A DNA stretch of 34,726 bases from an uncultured Dechloromonas sp. (GTDB lineage Bacteria > Pseudomonadota > Gammaproteobacteria > Burkholderiales > Rhodocyclaceae), in assembly GCA_937996725.1 (NCBI GenBank), contig CALKUR010000031.1, forward strand, positions 1 through 34,726, in the 5' to 3' direction. Positions 1-8,236 of the stretch are shown piece by piece. The first letter of the stretch is position 1. Every line of letters starts with the position of its first letter. A model generated the notes under the pieces. That model had not been told where the DNA came from. It saw nothing but the letters and a program-made list of their open reading frames with translations, and ran no database searches. The translations under genes and the position numbers were made by a program.

Positions 1-731
1 TGGGTGTCTTCATCGACGAAGCCAGCATCGCCACCATCGAGAAGAAGATGGAAAAAACCGGTTATCTGGATGGTTCGGAAATGGCCGGCACTTTCAGCAT
101 GCTGCGTGCCAACGATTTAGTCTGGTCCTTCGTGATCAACAATTACCTGATGGGCAAAGATCCGTTCCCGTTCGATCTACTGTACTGGAACTCGGACTCG
201 ACTCGGATGCCACGCGCCATGCACAGCTTTTACCTGCGCAATATGTACCTGAAGAATATTCTGAAGGAACCAGGCGGCGTGACGCTGGGTGGTGTGCCTA
301 TCGACATCCGCAAGGTGAAGACACCGTGTTACTTCATCTCGGCCATCGAAGACCACATCGCCCCGTGGATCAGCACCTACATGGGCGTGCATCTGCCATC
401 GGGTCCGGTCAACTTCGTTCTAGGTGGTTCGGGCCACATCGCCGGCATCGTCAACCCGCCCGCCGGCAACAAGTATTGTTACTGGACGAATGACAAGCTG
501 CCAGAAACGGCTCAAGCCTGGTTTGAAGGTGCGAAGCAGCACGAGGGCTCCTGGTGGCCGAACTGGGAACAATGGGTCGAAGCGATCGACAATAAGAAGG
601 TTGCCGCCCGCGTACCGGGTGCTGGCCCGCTCAAGGCGATCGAAGATGCGCCGGGTAGCTTTGTCAAAATGCGTGCCGACGCCAAGAAAGCACCGGCTGC
701 AGCCAAACCCAAGGCAAAAGCCGCCAAGTAA
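1..731 (+). CDS. phaC: Class I poly(3-hydroxyalkanoate) synthase, C-terminal part (5' truncated by window edge)
   Basis: PhaC polymerises (R)-3-hydroxyacyl-CoA into polyhydroxyalkanoate on the granule surface. The reading frame is open from base 3, so the gene starts upstream of the window and the catalytic Cys is not visible. What remains has the class I landmarks: GYLDGSEMAGTF, NDLVWSFVINNYL, the FPFDLLYWNSDSTRMP block, the catalytic Asp of IEDHIAPW (codon at 351-353) and the catalytic His of GGSGHIAGIVNPP, then the family's HEGSWWPNW ending. After the usual terminus (APGSFVKM) there is an extra tail of about 20 residues made almost entirely of Lys, Ala and Pro. No phaA or phaB follows; a strong terminator comes 15 bp after the stop. 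The family assignment is certain; the role of the tail is unknown. Confidence 0.96.
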   Translation, partial: GVFIDEASIATIEKKMEKTGYLDGSEMAGTFSMLRANDLVWSFVINNYLMGKDPFPFDLLYWNSDSTRMPRAMHSFYLRNMYLKNILKEPGGVTLGGVPIDIRKVKTPCYFISAIEDHIAPWISTYMGVHLPSGPVNFVLGGSGHIAGIVNPPAGNKYCYWTNDKLPETAQAWFEGAKQHEGSWWPNWEQWVEAIDNKKVAARVPGAGPLKAIEDAPGSFVKMRADAKKAPAAAKPKAKAAK

Positions 732-745
732 CTGACGGCTGCACC

Positions 746-779
746 AAAGAAAAAGCCCGCCGAAGCGGGCTTTTTCTTT
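746..779. terminator. Bidirectional Rho-independent terminator between phaC and dsbA
   Basis: A perfect 15-bp inverted repeat (746-760 and 765-779) with a CGAA loop. The stem has a GC core (GCCCGC/GCGGGC) flanked by A-rich and T-rich arms, so each strand reads as a GC hairpin followed by a U tract. It lies between convergent genes and should serve both. Confidence 0.92.
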
Positions 780-806
780 CAGGGGAAACAACCCTATCAG
801 GCAGAA

Positions 807-1490
807 TTACTTCTGTGATTGGCGTGCCAGTTTGATCACCGCATCGGTATTGGCTAATAGGTCGCTAAAGCTGGCACCTCGTGGTTGCAACATCTTGTAG
901 CGACCACCCACAATGATCGAGGGTACGGCATCGATCTGGTAAGAAGCAGCCATCGCATCGGCCTTCTTCATGGCATTGGTCACTTCCTGCGAGAAGTACA
1001 CTTCCTTGAATTTGTTGGCATCGACACCCGGCTGACTGGCAGCCCATTGCAACACGGCCTGATCGTCGTACAACATACGCCCCTGCTGATGAATCGCCGC
1101 AAAGGCGCCGGCATCCAGCGCCGTCAGCTTCAGGATTTGGATCGTGTAGAACAGCCGGCCAAGCACCACCCATTGCGGACGACCGAAGGTGACCGGAACA
1201 CGTCGAACGGCAACATCCTTCGGCTGTTTACGGCTCCAGCGTTCGAAGGGTTCCGAGAATTCATGACAGTGCGGGCAACCATAGGAGAAGAACTCGAATA
1301 CGTCGATGCGGCCACTCGTTGTTGGTGCGGAGGCGTTGAGCAGCGCATAGGTCTGGCCGGCAATGGCGGCACCACCAGCTGCACCTGCGGGCGGCAAGCT
1401 GCCGCCCAAAGCTGCCTGCGCAAAAACGGTACCCGATGTTGCAGCACCCAAGCCTGCAATCAATGTAGCGATGAATTGACGACGTTGCAT
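807..1490 (-). CDS. dsbA: Periplasmic thiol:disulfide oxidoreductase, DsbA family
   Basis: Predicted periplasmic disulfide oxidase that introduces disulfides into exported proteins. The 227-aa product starts with an Arg-rich n-region and hydrophobic stretch ending near AQA (residues 1-26), a signal peptide. The thioredoxin active site C72-P-H-C75 lies in FFSYGCPHCHEF, and the cis-proline loop is V189-P190 in QIDAVPSIIVGG; CPHC is the classic DsbA motif. It is the last gene of the argS-SPOR-dsbA run, 12 nt after the SPOR gene, with a GGAG ribosome site 5 nt before the ATG. It is re-oxidised by DsbB in known systems; no dsbB is in the window. DsbD, which works in the opposite reductive pathway, is encoded at 9534-11381. 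Confidence 0.93.
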   Translation of the reverse strand: MQRRQFIATLIAGLGAATSGTVFAQAALGGSLPPAGAAGGAAIAGQTYALLNASAPTTSGRIDVFEFFSYGCPHCHEFSEPFERWSRKQPKDVAVRRVPVTFGRPQWVVLGRLFYTIQILKLTALDAGAFAAIHQQGRMLYDDQAVLQWAASQPGVDANKFKEVYFSQEVTNAMKKADAMAASYQIDAVPSIIVGGRYKMLQPRGASFSDLLANTDAVIKLARQSQK

Positions 1491-1502
1491 GTAGGCTCCG
1501 AT

Positions 1503-2174
1503 TTAGTTGCGGGCGGAAACGGCGTCGATGCCGTTCTCCTTGAGTTCGTTACGGGCGCGATTGGCATCATCCTGACGCTTGAACGGGCCGATCTTGACGC
1601 GATACCAGACCTTTTCACCGATCACGGCTTTCTGGACGGTGGCGTCAAAACCGATCAGCGCTAGGTTGGCCTTCTGCGCTTCGGCATCCGACGGCTTCTG
1701 GAACGAGCCAGCCATCAAGTAGAAACCGCTGGGTGCTTCTGGTGCTTTGGCCGCATCGGCCGGTTTGCCGTTCTCTGCTGCAGGTTTCGCGTTTGTGGTC
1801 GTGCCATCGGTTTTGCCCGACAGAATGTCCGGGAACTGGAAACGTTTCTCGGGCGGCGGATCGCCGGGTTTACCGGGCAAGGCGATCGGCTGACCGTTTT
1901 CGCCCTGCGCATTGGTTGCCGGTGCGGGTGCCGGTGGGGCATCGGCTGGCTGTGCGGCGGCGGATGTGGCCTTGGCCGGCGCTTGCGGGGTGTTATTGGC
2001 CGTGCCAGCCTTGTCGATAAAGGGCGACGGCATCCGGTTGAACCACCAGGCGACTGCGGCAGCAATCACCAGCCCCAGAATCAATCCGTACAAAATCCCC
2101 TTGAACGCACCACCCCCGGCGCTGGGCTCACGCTCGCGCGAGGAATGACGGTTCGGTTTGTAATCTCGGGACAT
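1503..2174 (-). CDS. SPOR-domain inner-membrane protein (FtsN-like architecture)
   Basis: A 223-aa bitopic membrane protein. A charged cytoplasmic N-terminus is followed by one transmembrane helix (about residues 25-45), a long Ala/Pro/Gly-rich periplasmic linker (about 55-147), and a C-terminal SPOR domain (about 150-223; FYLMAGSFQKPSDAEAQ, VWYRVKIGPFKRQDDAN). SPOR domains bind septal peptidoglycan stripped of stem peptides, so a role at the division site is inferred. The architecture resembles FtsN, but true FtsN cannot be told from other SPOR proteins here. It follows argS by 28 nt with a GAGG site 5 nt before its ATG, and the argS-SPOR-dsbA order is common in betaproteobacteria. A second SPOR protein, RlpA, is encoded at 20939-21901. 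Confidence 0.88.
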   Translation of the reverse strand: MSRDYKPNRHSSREREPSAGGGAFKGILYGLILGLVIAAAVAWWFNRMPSPFIDKAGTANNTPQAPAKATSAAAQPADAPPAPAPATNAQGENGQPIALPGKPGDPPPEKRFQFPDILSGKTDGTTTNAKPAAENGKPADAAKAPEAPSGFYLMAGSFQKPSDAEAQKANLALIGFDATVQKAVIGEKVWYRVKIGPFKRQDDANRARNELKENGIDAVSARN

Positions 2175-2202
2175 AACAGCCTCGTTTTAAACTCTGGGCA
2201 GC

Positions 2203-3966
2203 TTACATGCTTTCCGGACAGGATACACCCAGCAAAGCCATGCCATTGCGGATGACCTGACGCACTGCAATCGACAATGCTAGGCGAGCACCTGTCAGCG
2301 CCGCATCATCGAGCAGCATACGTTCGGCGTTGTAGTAACCGTGGAACTCGGCGGCGAGATCGCGCAGATAAAAAGCGATCTGGTGCGGGGCGAGATCGCG
2401 CGCGGCAGACTCGACCACTTCCGGGAAACGACCCAGGAAGGCGGTCAGCGCCGCTTCGCGCGGATTGGTCAGCAGTGCCAGATCGGCATCTTTCAGGTCG
2501 GCTTCCGTACCAGCCCACTGCGCCATCAGCGAGCAGATGCGGGCGTGCGCGTACTGGATGTAATACACCGGGTTGTCGGCGCTTTGGCTCTTGGCCAGAT
2601 CCAGATCGAAGTCGAGATGCTGGTCGGCCTTACGCAGCACGTAGAAGAAGCGACAGGCATCGTCACCGACTTCGGCGCGCAGCGCACGCAGCGTGACGTA
2701 ATCACCGGCGCGGGTCGACATCGAGGCCTTCTCGCCGTTGCGGTAAAGCACGGCGAACTGCACCAGCGCGATATCCAGCTTTTCGGGATTCAGCGCCAGT
2801 GCCTGAACGGCACCCTTCACGCGCGGGATATACCCGTGGTGGTCGGCGCCCCAGATATTGATCATGCGATCGAACCCACGCTCGTACTTGTTGAGGTGGT
2901 AGGCAATGTCCGAGGCGAAGTAGGTATAGAGACCATTCTCGCGCTGAACGACGCGATCCTTCTCGTCGCCGAAATCGGTTGAACGGAACCAGCGGGCACC
3001 GTTCTGTTCGTAGATGTGGCCAGCCGCATCCAGCTTTTCCAGGCAGCGTGCCACCATGCCGGTATCAAACAGGGCGTTTTCCGAGAACCAATTCTGGAAG
3101 TGCACGCCAAAGGCATTGAGGTCATCACGACCGTCAGCCAGCTGCTCCGAGAGCGCGTGTTGGTGGACGTAAGGCCAATCTTCACCGAGCAGCGTCTTGC
3201 CGTTGGCAATCAGCGCATCTAGGTGCATCTCGCGCTGGGTCTTGGCGTCATCATCAGCGCGACTAGCGTCCGGCAACCCCGGCGTACCTTCAAGTACGGC
3301 AGCCTGGGCGCGGACATATTTATCGCCATGGGCGCTAGTTAACTGACGCGCCATATCGCGCACGTAATCGCCTTGGTAAGCATTCGGCGGGTAGTCGATG
3401 GTCACACCATGCTGATCCAGATAACGGATCCAGGTCGAGACCGCCAAAATGTCCATCTGACGGCCGGCATCGTTGACGTAGTACTCGCGGGTCACATCCC
3501 AGCCGGCAAAGGCCAGCAGATCAGACAGGCTGGCACCGTAGGCGGCACCGCGGCCATGGCCAACGTGCAGCGGCCCTGTCGGATTGGCCGACACGAATTC
3601 GACCAGAACCTTGGCATTGCTGCCAAGCTGGCTACGGCCAAAATTGGCGGCTTGCGCCAAAACGGACGAGACAATCCGGGTTTTGGCACCGCTATTCAGC
3701 TTGAAGTTGATAAAACCCGCACCGGCGATCGAAACCTCGCTGACCTCGGGAGAGGCCGGCAGTGCCTGAACGATGCGCTCGGCAATGGCACGGGGTGCCA
3801 ACTTGAGGGCGCGCGCCAGTTGCATGGGCAGATTGGTGGCAAAATCCCCGTGGTCGGCCTGCTTGGGACGCTCCAGATGAATGGGGGTTTCGGCGTGTTC
3901 CGGGGCTACGGTGGCCAGGGCGGCCTGTAGCAAGCCGGTGATGTGTTCGCGGCTATCAAAAGTCAT
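2203..3966 (-). CDS. argS: Arginyl-tRNA synthetase
   Basis: Class Ia aminoacyl-tRNA synthetase charging tRNA-Arg in the cytoplasm. The 587-aa length is normal. Visible landmarks are the N-terminal tRNA-recognition domain (residues 1-115), FVSANPTGPLHVGHGRGAAYG carrying the HIGH signature as H134-V-G-H137, the degenerate KMSKS region EKASMSTRAGDYVTL, and the C-terminal anticodon domain ending RNGMALLGVSCPESM. It is the first gene of the argS-SPOR-dsbA transcript. The start is well defined because no other in-frame Met lies nearby and the N-terminus matches the family, yet no Shine-Dalgarno sequence precedes it and a perfect TATAAT lies only 7 nt upstream, suggesting a very short or leaderless 5' end. 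Confidence 0.97.
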   Translation of the reverse strand: MTFDSREHITGLLQAALATVAPEHAETPIHLERPKQADHGDFATNLPMQLARALKLAPRAIAERIVQALPASPEVSEVSIAGAGFINFKLNSGAKTRIVSSVLAQAANFGRSQLGSNAKVLVEFVSANPTGPLHVGHGRGAAYGASLSDLLAFAGWDVTREYYVNDAGRQMDILAVSTWIRYLDQHGVTIDYPPNAYQGDYVRDMARQLTSAHGDKYVRAQAAVLEGTPGLPDASRADDDAKTQREMHLDALIANGKTLLGEDWPYVHQHALSEQLADGRDDLNAFGVHFQNWFSENALFDTGMVARCLEKLDAAGHIYEQNGARWFRSTDFGDEKDRVVQRENGLYTYFASDIAYHLNKYERGFDRMINIWGADHHGYIPRVKGAVQALALNPEKLDIALVQFAVLYRNGEKASMSTRAGDYVTLRALRAEVGDDACRFFYVLRKADQHLDFDLDLAKSQSADNPVYYIQYAHARICSLMAQWAGTEADLKDADLALLTNPREAALTAFLGRFPEVVESAARDLAPHQIAFYLRDLAAEFHGYYNAERMLLDDAALTGARLALSIAVRQVIRNGMALLGVSCPESM

Positions 3967-3969
3967 GGG

Positions 3970-3975
3970 TAAAAT
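3970..3975 (+). promoter_or_regulatory. Possible -10 element for ubiB (TAAAAT) overlapping the argS -10
   Basis: TAAAAT on the plus strand matches the -10 consensus in 5 of 6 positions and shares two base pairs with the minus-strand TATAAT. It would start transcription near 3982, giving a leader of about 45 nt for ubiB. The -35 region is weak. Confidence 0.35.
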
Positions 3976-3979
3976 TATA
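3974..3979 (-). promoter_or_regulatory. -10 element for argS (TATAAT), very close to the start codon
   Basis: On the minus strand TATAAT is followed by only 7 nt before the argS ATG, so the predicted first transcribed base is at or within a base or two of the A of ATG. No good -35 hexamer is seen 16-18 bp upstream. Confidence 0.55.
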
Positions 3980-4028
3980 CCTTCTGGCCCGCCATCCCGT
4001 GGGCTCTCACTGTGAAAGCGGATCGCTT

Positions 4029-5567
4029 ATGCGCGTGCAGCGCCTTGCTCGGATTCTTTACGTCAGCTGGAAGAACGGGCTGTTGACCATGCTGGTAGAA
4101 GCCGAGCCAGAGGGGCGCGTTGCCCGCTGGCTGGGTTTTTACGCGCGCCGTCGCCACTTCAGCAAGCCGCGGGCCGTCCGTCTGCGTGAAGCGCTGGAGT
4201 CGCTGGGCCCGATTTTCGTCAAGTTCGGCCAGATGCTGTCCACCCGCCGCGACCTGCTCGCGCCGGACTTCGCCGACGAACTGGCCAAGCTACAGGATCG
4301 CGTGCCGCCGTTTCCTTCGGACCAGGCAATTGCCGAAATCGAGCGCGGCCTTGGCATGCCGCTCATCGAAGCCTACAGCGAATTTAATCCGCAACCAGTC
4401 GCCTCGGCCTCGGTGGCGCAGGTCCATTTCGCCCGACTGCACAACGGCCACGATGTTGCGGTCAAGGTTTTGCGGCCCGGCATGCACCGCGTGGTCAACC
4501 ACGATATCGATCTGCTCGACACGTTCGCCCAGCTCATCGAACGCTTCTCGGAAGACGGTCGCCGCCTGAAGCCGCGCGAAGTCGTCGCCGAATTTGCCAA
4601 GCATCTGCATGACGAATTCGATCTGGTGCGTGAAGCAGCCAATGCCTCGCAGCTCCGCCGCAACTTTGCCGATGGCGAATTGCTCATCGTGCCTGAGGTC
4701 TACTGGGATTTCTGCGCGACCAACGTGATGACGATGGAACGGATGCATGGCATTCCCGTTGGCCGGATCGATGAACTGCGCGCCGCTGGCATCGATCTGA
4801 ACCGCCTATCGAGCGCGGGCGTCGAAATCTTCTTCACACAGGTCTTCCGTGACGGTTTCTTCCATGCTGACATGCACCCGGGCAACATTCTTGTGGCGCA
4901 CGACGGCCGTTATGTGGCGCTCGACTTCGGCATCGTCGGGACGCTCAACGATGTCGACAAGAACTATCTGGCGCAGAATTTCCTGGCCTTCTTCCAGCGC
5001 GATTACCGCCGCGTCGCCGAAGTCCACGTCATCTCGGGCTGGGCACCTAAAGATACCCGCATCGACGAATTCGAGGCAGCCATCCGCACGGTGTGCGAAC
5101 CGATCTTCGATAAGCCGCTCAAGGACATTTCCTTCGGCAAGGTACTGCTGCGTCTGTTCCAGACCTCACGCCGGTTCAACGTCGAAGTGCAGCCACAATT
5201 GGTTATGCTGCAGAAGACCCTGCTCAACATCGAAGGCCTGGGTCGCCAGCTGAATCCTGATCTGGATCTCTGGAAAACCGCCAAACCTTTCCTCGAACGC
5301 TGGATGAGTGAACAGGTGGGTGTGCGCGGTTTTATTGACGGCATGAAGCGCGAGGCCCCGAACTGGGCCAAGATTCTGCCGCAACTACCCCGCCTGCTGC
5401 ACGACTACCTGGTGCCCCAGGAAGAACAGGTCAAGGCCGACCAGAAAGCTTTGCGCGAGCTACGCAACGCGCTCCGGCGACAACGGCGCTGGTTATGGCT
5501 TAGCTTGAGCATCTCTGCCCTGGCGCTGACCACTACCACCGCACTGTTTTATCTGAACCATCTGTAA
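4029..5567 (+). CDS. ubiB: UbiB family atypical kinase/ATPase for ubiquinone biosynthesis
   Basis: Membrane-associated ABC1/ADCK/UbiB protein needed for ubiquinone production, acting as an ATPase that helps extract or present lipid intermediates. Features of the 512-aa product: the family-specific K65-F-G-Q68 motif in FVKFGQMLSTRRDLL, the Ala-rich nucleotide loop ASASVAQVH (125-133), the ATP-site Lys K146 in VAVKVLRPG, DMHPGNILV and ALDFGIVGTL (catalytic and metal loops), and a C-terminal hydrophobic segment that should anchor it in the membrane. I chose the ATG at 4029 because MRVQRLARIL matches the family start; an in-frame GTG at 3999 would add ten unlike residues. The usual neighbours ubiE and ubiJ are absent. 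Its TAA overlaps the ATG of the symporter gene (TAATG), so the two are probably coupled. Confidence 0.95.
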   Translation: MRVQRLARILYVSWKNGLLTMLVEAEPEGRVARWLGFYARRRHFSKPRAVRLREALESLGPIFVKFGQMLSTRRDLLAPDFADELAKLQDRVPPFPSDQAIAEIERGLGMPLIEAYSEFNPQPVASASVAQVHFARLHNGHDVAVKVLRPGMHRVVNHDIDLLDTFAQLIERFSEDGRRLKPREVVAEFAKHLHDEFDLVREAANASQLRRNFADGELLIVPEVYWDFCATNVMTMERMHGIPVGRIDELRAAGIDLNRLSSAGVEIFFTQVFRDGFFHADMHPGNILVAHDGRYVALDFGIVGTLNDVDKNYLAQNFLAFFQRDYRRVAEVHVISGWAPKDTRIDEFEAAIRTVCEPIFDKPLKDISFGKVLLRLFQTSRRFNVEVQPQLVMLQKTLLNIEGLGRQLNPDLDLWKTAKPFLERWMSEQVGVRGFIDGMKREAPNWAKILPQLPRLLHDYLVPQEEQVKADQKALRELRNALRRQRRWLWLSLSISALALTTTTALFYLNHL

Positions 5568-7078
5568 TGACTGCACTCCTCGGCTTCATCACGCTCTATC
5601 TGCTGGCCTCAATCGGTATCGGTCTGCTGGCAGCAACGCGCGTGAAGAACGCCCGGGACTTCGCTGTCGCTGGCCGAATGTTGCCGCTACCCGTGGTGAC
5701 AGCCACCGTGTTCGCTACCTGGTTTGGTGCCGAGGCCGTGCTCGGTGTCTCTGCGACATTTGTACGCGAAGGCTTACAGGGTGTTGTTGCCGACCCCTTT
5801 GGCGCATCCATGTGTCTGATCCTGGCCGGCTTCTTTTTTGCCAGCAAACTGTATCGCCTCAATCTGTTGACCATTGGTGATTACTACCGCTTACGCTATA
5901 ACCATACGGTGGAATGGCTGAGCACGCTGGCCATCGTGGTTTCTTACCTGGGCTGGGTGTCCGCACAGATCAAAGCGCTCGGCCTCGTGTTCTTTACCGT
6001 GACCGGCGGCTTGATTCCACAGGATAAGGGCATGATTCTCGGTGCCGCTATCGTGCTGACTTACACGGTGCTTGGCGGTATGTTGTCGGTGGCCATTCTG
6101 GATTTCGTGCAAATCACCGTCATCATGGGGGGCCTGATCTATATCGCCAGCATCATCAGCGATCTGGCCGGCGGCGTCGGCACCGTGATCTCGCACGCCA
6201 GCGCGGCCGGCAAGCTCAACTTCCTCCCTACCGGCGGCTATGAAGTCTGGGTACCGTTCATCGGCGCCTGGATGACCATGATGCTCGGCTCTATTCCACA
6301 GCAAGACGTCTTTCAACGTATCACGTCCGCCAAGAGCGAGCGTGTGGCCATGGCCGGCTCTATCCTCGGCGGCTCGCTGTACTTTGTGTTCGCATTTATC
6401 CCGATGTTTCTGGCCTATGCCGCCACGCTGATCGACCCGAGTATGTTCGAACAATTGCTGAACACGGATTCGCAACTGGTACTGCCCATGCTGATCCTGC
6501 AGCACACGCCGCTTTTTGCCCAGGTCATCTTTTTCGGCGCGCTGCTCTCGGCCATCATGAGTTGCTCTTCGGCCACCTTACTGGCACCGTCAGTCTCGTT
6601 TACCGAGAATATTCTGCGCCCCATGCTGCCGCACATTTCCGACCGGATTTTCCTCTGGCTGATGCGCCTTGTCATCGTTGGCTTTGCCGGCATAGTTCTG
6701 GCCATGGCGCTGACCAGCAACGCGTCAATCTTCAAGATGGTGGAGCACGCTTACAAGGTCACACTGGTTGTCGCCTTCGTACCCTTAGTCGCAGGTTTCT
6801 ATTGGAAGCGCGCCACCACGCAGGGCGCACTATTTGCCATCTTCGCCGGCTTTTTTACCTGGATGCTTTGCGAAGCCTTCAGCACCGGGGATCACATCTG
6901 GCCGCCCCAGATTCTGGGGCTCGTGGCAGCAACCGGCGGTATGCTCGTTGGCTCTTTGTTACCGCAACGAATTGGACGTCTCAGCCCACCGCCATCGCAT
7001 CACCATGCCGCCGAAGGTACGTACCACGTCGCGCACCACAACCATGAACGCCCCGGCGAACACGACGCACAACGCTGA
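5567..7078 (+). CDS. Sodium:solute symporter family (SSS/SLC5) transporter with His-rich C-terminal tail
   Basis: A 503-aa integral membrane protein with about 13 hydrophobic helices and the SSS look: an N-terminal helix followed by RDFAVAGRMLPLPVVTATVFATWFGAEAVLG, then TIGDYYRLRYN, and a mid-protein SAIMSCSSATLLAPS segment typical of the Na+-site helix. The substrate cannot be read from sequence; the family includes proline, pantothenate, acetate and sugar carriers. It is translationally coupled to ubiB by a 1-nt overlap, and its last 35 nt overlap the start of the VanZ-like gene. Residues 478-499 form a tail with eight histidines (three in a row at 478-480), probably cytoplasmic and possibly metal-binding; that is inference. 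No signs of transfer are visible. Confidence 0.88.
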   Translation: MTALLGFITLYLLASIGIGLLAATRVKNARDFAVAGRMLPLPVVTATVFATWFGAEAVLGVSATFVREGLQGVVADPFGASMCLILAGFFFASKLYRLNLLTIGDYYRLRYNHTVEWLSTLAIVVSYLGWVSAQIKALGLVFFTVTGGLIPQDKGMILGAAIVLTYTVLGGMLSVAILDFVQITVIMGGLIYIASIISDLAGGVGTVISHASAAGKLNFLPTGGYEVWVPFIGAWMTMMLGSIPQQDVFQRITSAKSERVAMAGSILGGSLYFVFAFIPMFLAYAATLIDPSMFEQLLNTDSQLVLPMLILQHTPLFAQVIFFGALLSAIMSCSSATLLAPSVSFTENILRPMLPHISDRIFLWLMRLVIVGFAGIVLAMALTSNASIFKMVEHAYKVTLVVAFVPLVAGFYWKRATTQGALFAIFAGFFTWMLCEAFSTGDHIWPPQILGLVAATGGMLVGSLLPQRIGRLSPPPSHHHAAEGTYHVAHHNHERPGEHDAQR

Positions 7079-8198
7079 GCGGATATCACTCTGGCAGCGC
7101 CTGCGACGCAAACCGCTCGCATTGTCGCTGGCTTATCTCGGCATCATTATCTACGCCAGTCTCTACGCCAATCACCCCTGGCGCGATAACGGGATAGGCC
7201 CCTTTGATTTCCTAGCGGCGAACTGGCCGCGCTACTGGACCTGGCAAGACGCCTGGTTCAACATTCTGGCTTATTTGCCTCTGGGGTTTTTGCTCACGCT
7301 TTCGCCTGTACATCGACCTTCACCCTGGGCACGGGTGCTCGTTCCGATGCTGGTCGGCTTCGCGCTCTCGGCAACCATGGAAGCGCTGCAGACCTTCATT
7401 CCGGGTCGCGTTTCATCGCCGCTGGATCTGCTGTTCAATACGCTCGGTACGCTTTGCGGCGCAACGCTTTCGCTGTTCTACGGCCCTACATTGTTGGCAG
7501 CAGCTGGCCGGCTCCGACTCCGGCTTGGCGTTCGGCGTTTGAGTGCCGAAACCGGGCTCCTCTTGTTGGGGCTCTGGCTATTCGCACAGATTTCTCCAGA
7601 GACGCTTTTTTTCGGGTTCGGTGATTTGCGGGCATTGCTCGAACTGCCGCCCGCCTTGCCGTTCTCTCCCGACCAGCATATTTTGCTCGAAACGGTGATT
7701 GCCACTTTGCAAACCTTGGTCGTGGCCTTTTTATTGCGCGGTGTGCTGGAACGATTGGCACTGACCCGACGCCAACAATTTCTGGCGATCATGATTCTTT
7801 TGGCGCTCGGGGTCTGCATCCGTACGCTGGCCAGCTGGGTTTTGCTGAGCAATCTCCCGTTATTTGGTGAGACGGCGCGCTGGGCTGCTTTGACACCCGG
7901 CGGTCTGACCGGCGTCGCGTTCGGCGCAATGCTGACGATACCGCTGCTCTATCTGCCCATTGGCTGGCAAATGCCGCTGGCCGCCATGTGCCTGATGACG
8001 GCAACGGTGCTCGTGAATCTGATGCCCATCAACCCCTATTCTCCGACGGCCCTGACGGTTTGGCGCCAGGGCCACTTCCTCAACTTCAACGGCCTCACTC
8101 GGCTCATTGCGGCTGCGTGGCCCTATCTGGCGTTGCTCTTTCTGGTCTGGACTGATCGTCAACTTGCCCGCGACGAAGGCCGGCGCGCACGCCTATAA
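7044..8198 (+). CDS. VanZ-like polytopic membrane protein
   Basis: A predicted inner-membrane protein of 384 aa with about ten hydrophobic helices. The first half resembles VanZ-family proteins: FDFLAANWPRYWTWQDAWFN, ILAYLPLGFLLTL, then FALSATMEALQTFIPGRVSSPLDLLFNTLGT, where the acidic and Arg/Ser residues are typical. The second half (from about residue 170) is hydrophobic and not recognised. VanZ was described in glycopeptide resistance but the family's biochemical role is unsettled. The ATG at 7044 fits best (MNAPANTTHN before the first helix) and gives a 35-nt out-of-frame overlap with the symporter; an in-frame ATG at 7005 is a less likely start. A TATAAT lies across its stop codon and may serve the next gene. 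Confidence 0.78.
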   Translation: MNAPANTTHNAERISLWQRLRRKPLALSLAYLGIIIYASLYANHPWRDNGIGPFDFLAANWPRYWTWQDAWFNILAYLPLGFLLTLSPVHRPSPWARVLVPMLVGFALSATMEALQTFIPGRVSSPLDLLFNTLGTLCGATLSLFYGPTLLAAAGRLRLRLGVRRLSAETGLLLLGLWLFAQISPETLFFGFGDLRALLELPPALPFSPDQHILLETVIATLQTLVVAFLLRGVLERLALTRRQQFLAIMILLALGVCIRTLASWVLLSNLPLFGETARWAALTPGGLTGVAFGAMLTIPLLYLPIGWQMPLAAMCLMTATVLVNLMPINPYSPTALTVWRQGHFLNFNGLTRLIAAAWPYLALLFLVWTDRQLARDEGRRARL

Positions 8199-8199
8199 T
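8194..8199 (+). promoter_or_regulatory. Possible -10 element (TATAAT) before the ferredoxin gene
   Basis: A perfect -10 hexamer overlaps the stop codon of the VanZ-like gene, 37 nt before the next ATG, in the first non-overlapping gap of this run. No convincing -35 is present, so it may be chance. Confidence 0.3.
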
Positions 8200-8236
8200 C
8201 GAACCCAACCCTTGCAGACCCATTTAAAGAGACGCC

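Noticed and set aside
885..1664. A 259-codon plus-strand frame opposite dsbA and the SPOR gene
   Set aside because: It crosses two real genes and their gap, with no domain and no ribosome site.
3999..4028. GTG start ten codons upstream for ubiB
   Set aside because: The extra residues do not resemble UbiB, and the ATG at 4029 gives the family N-terminus.
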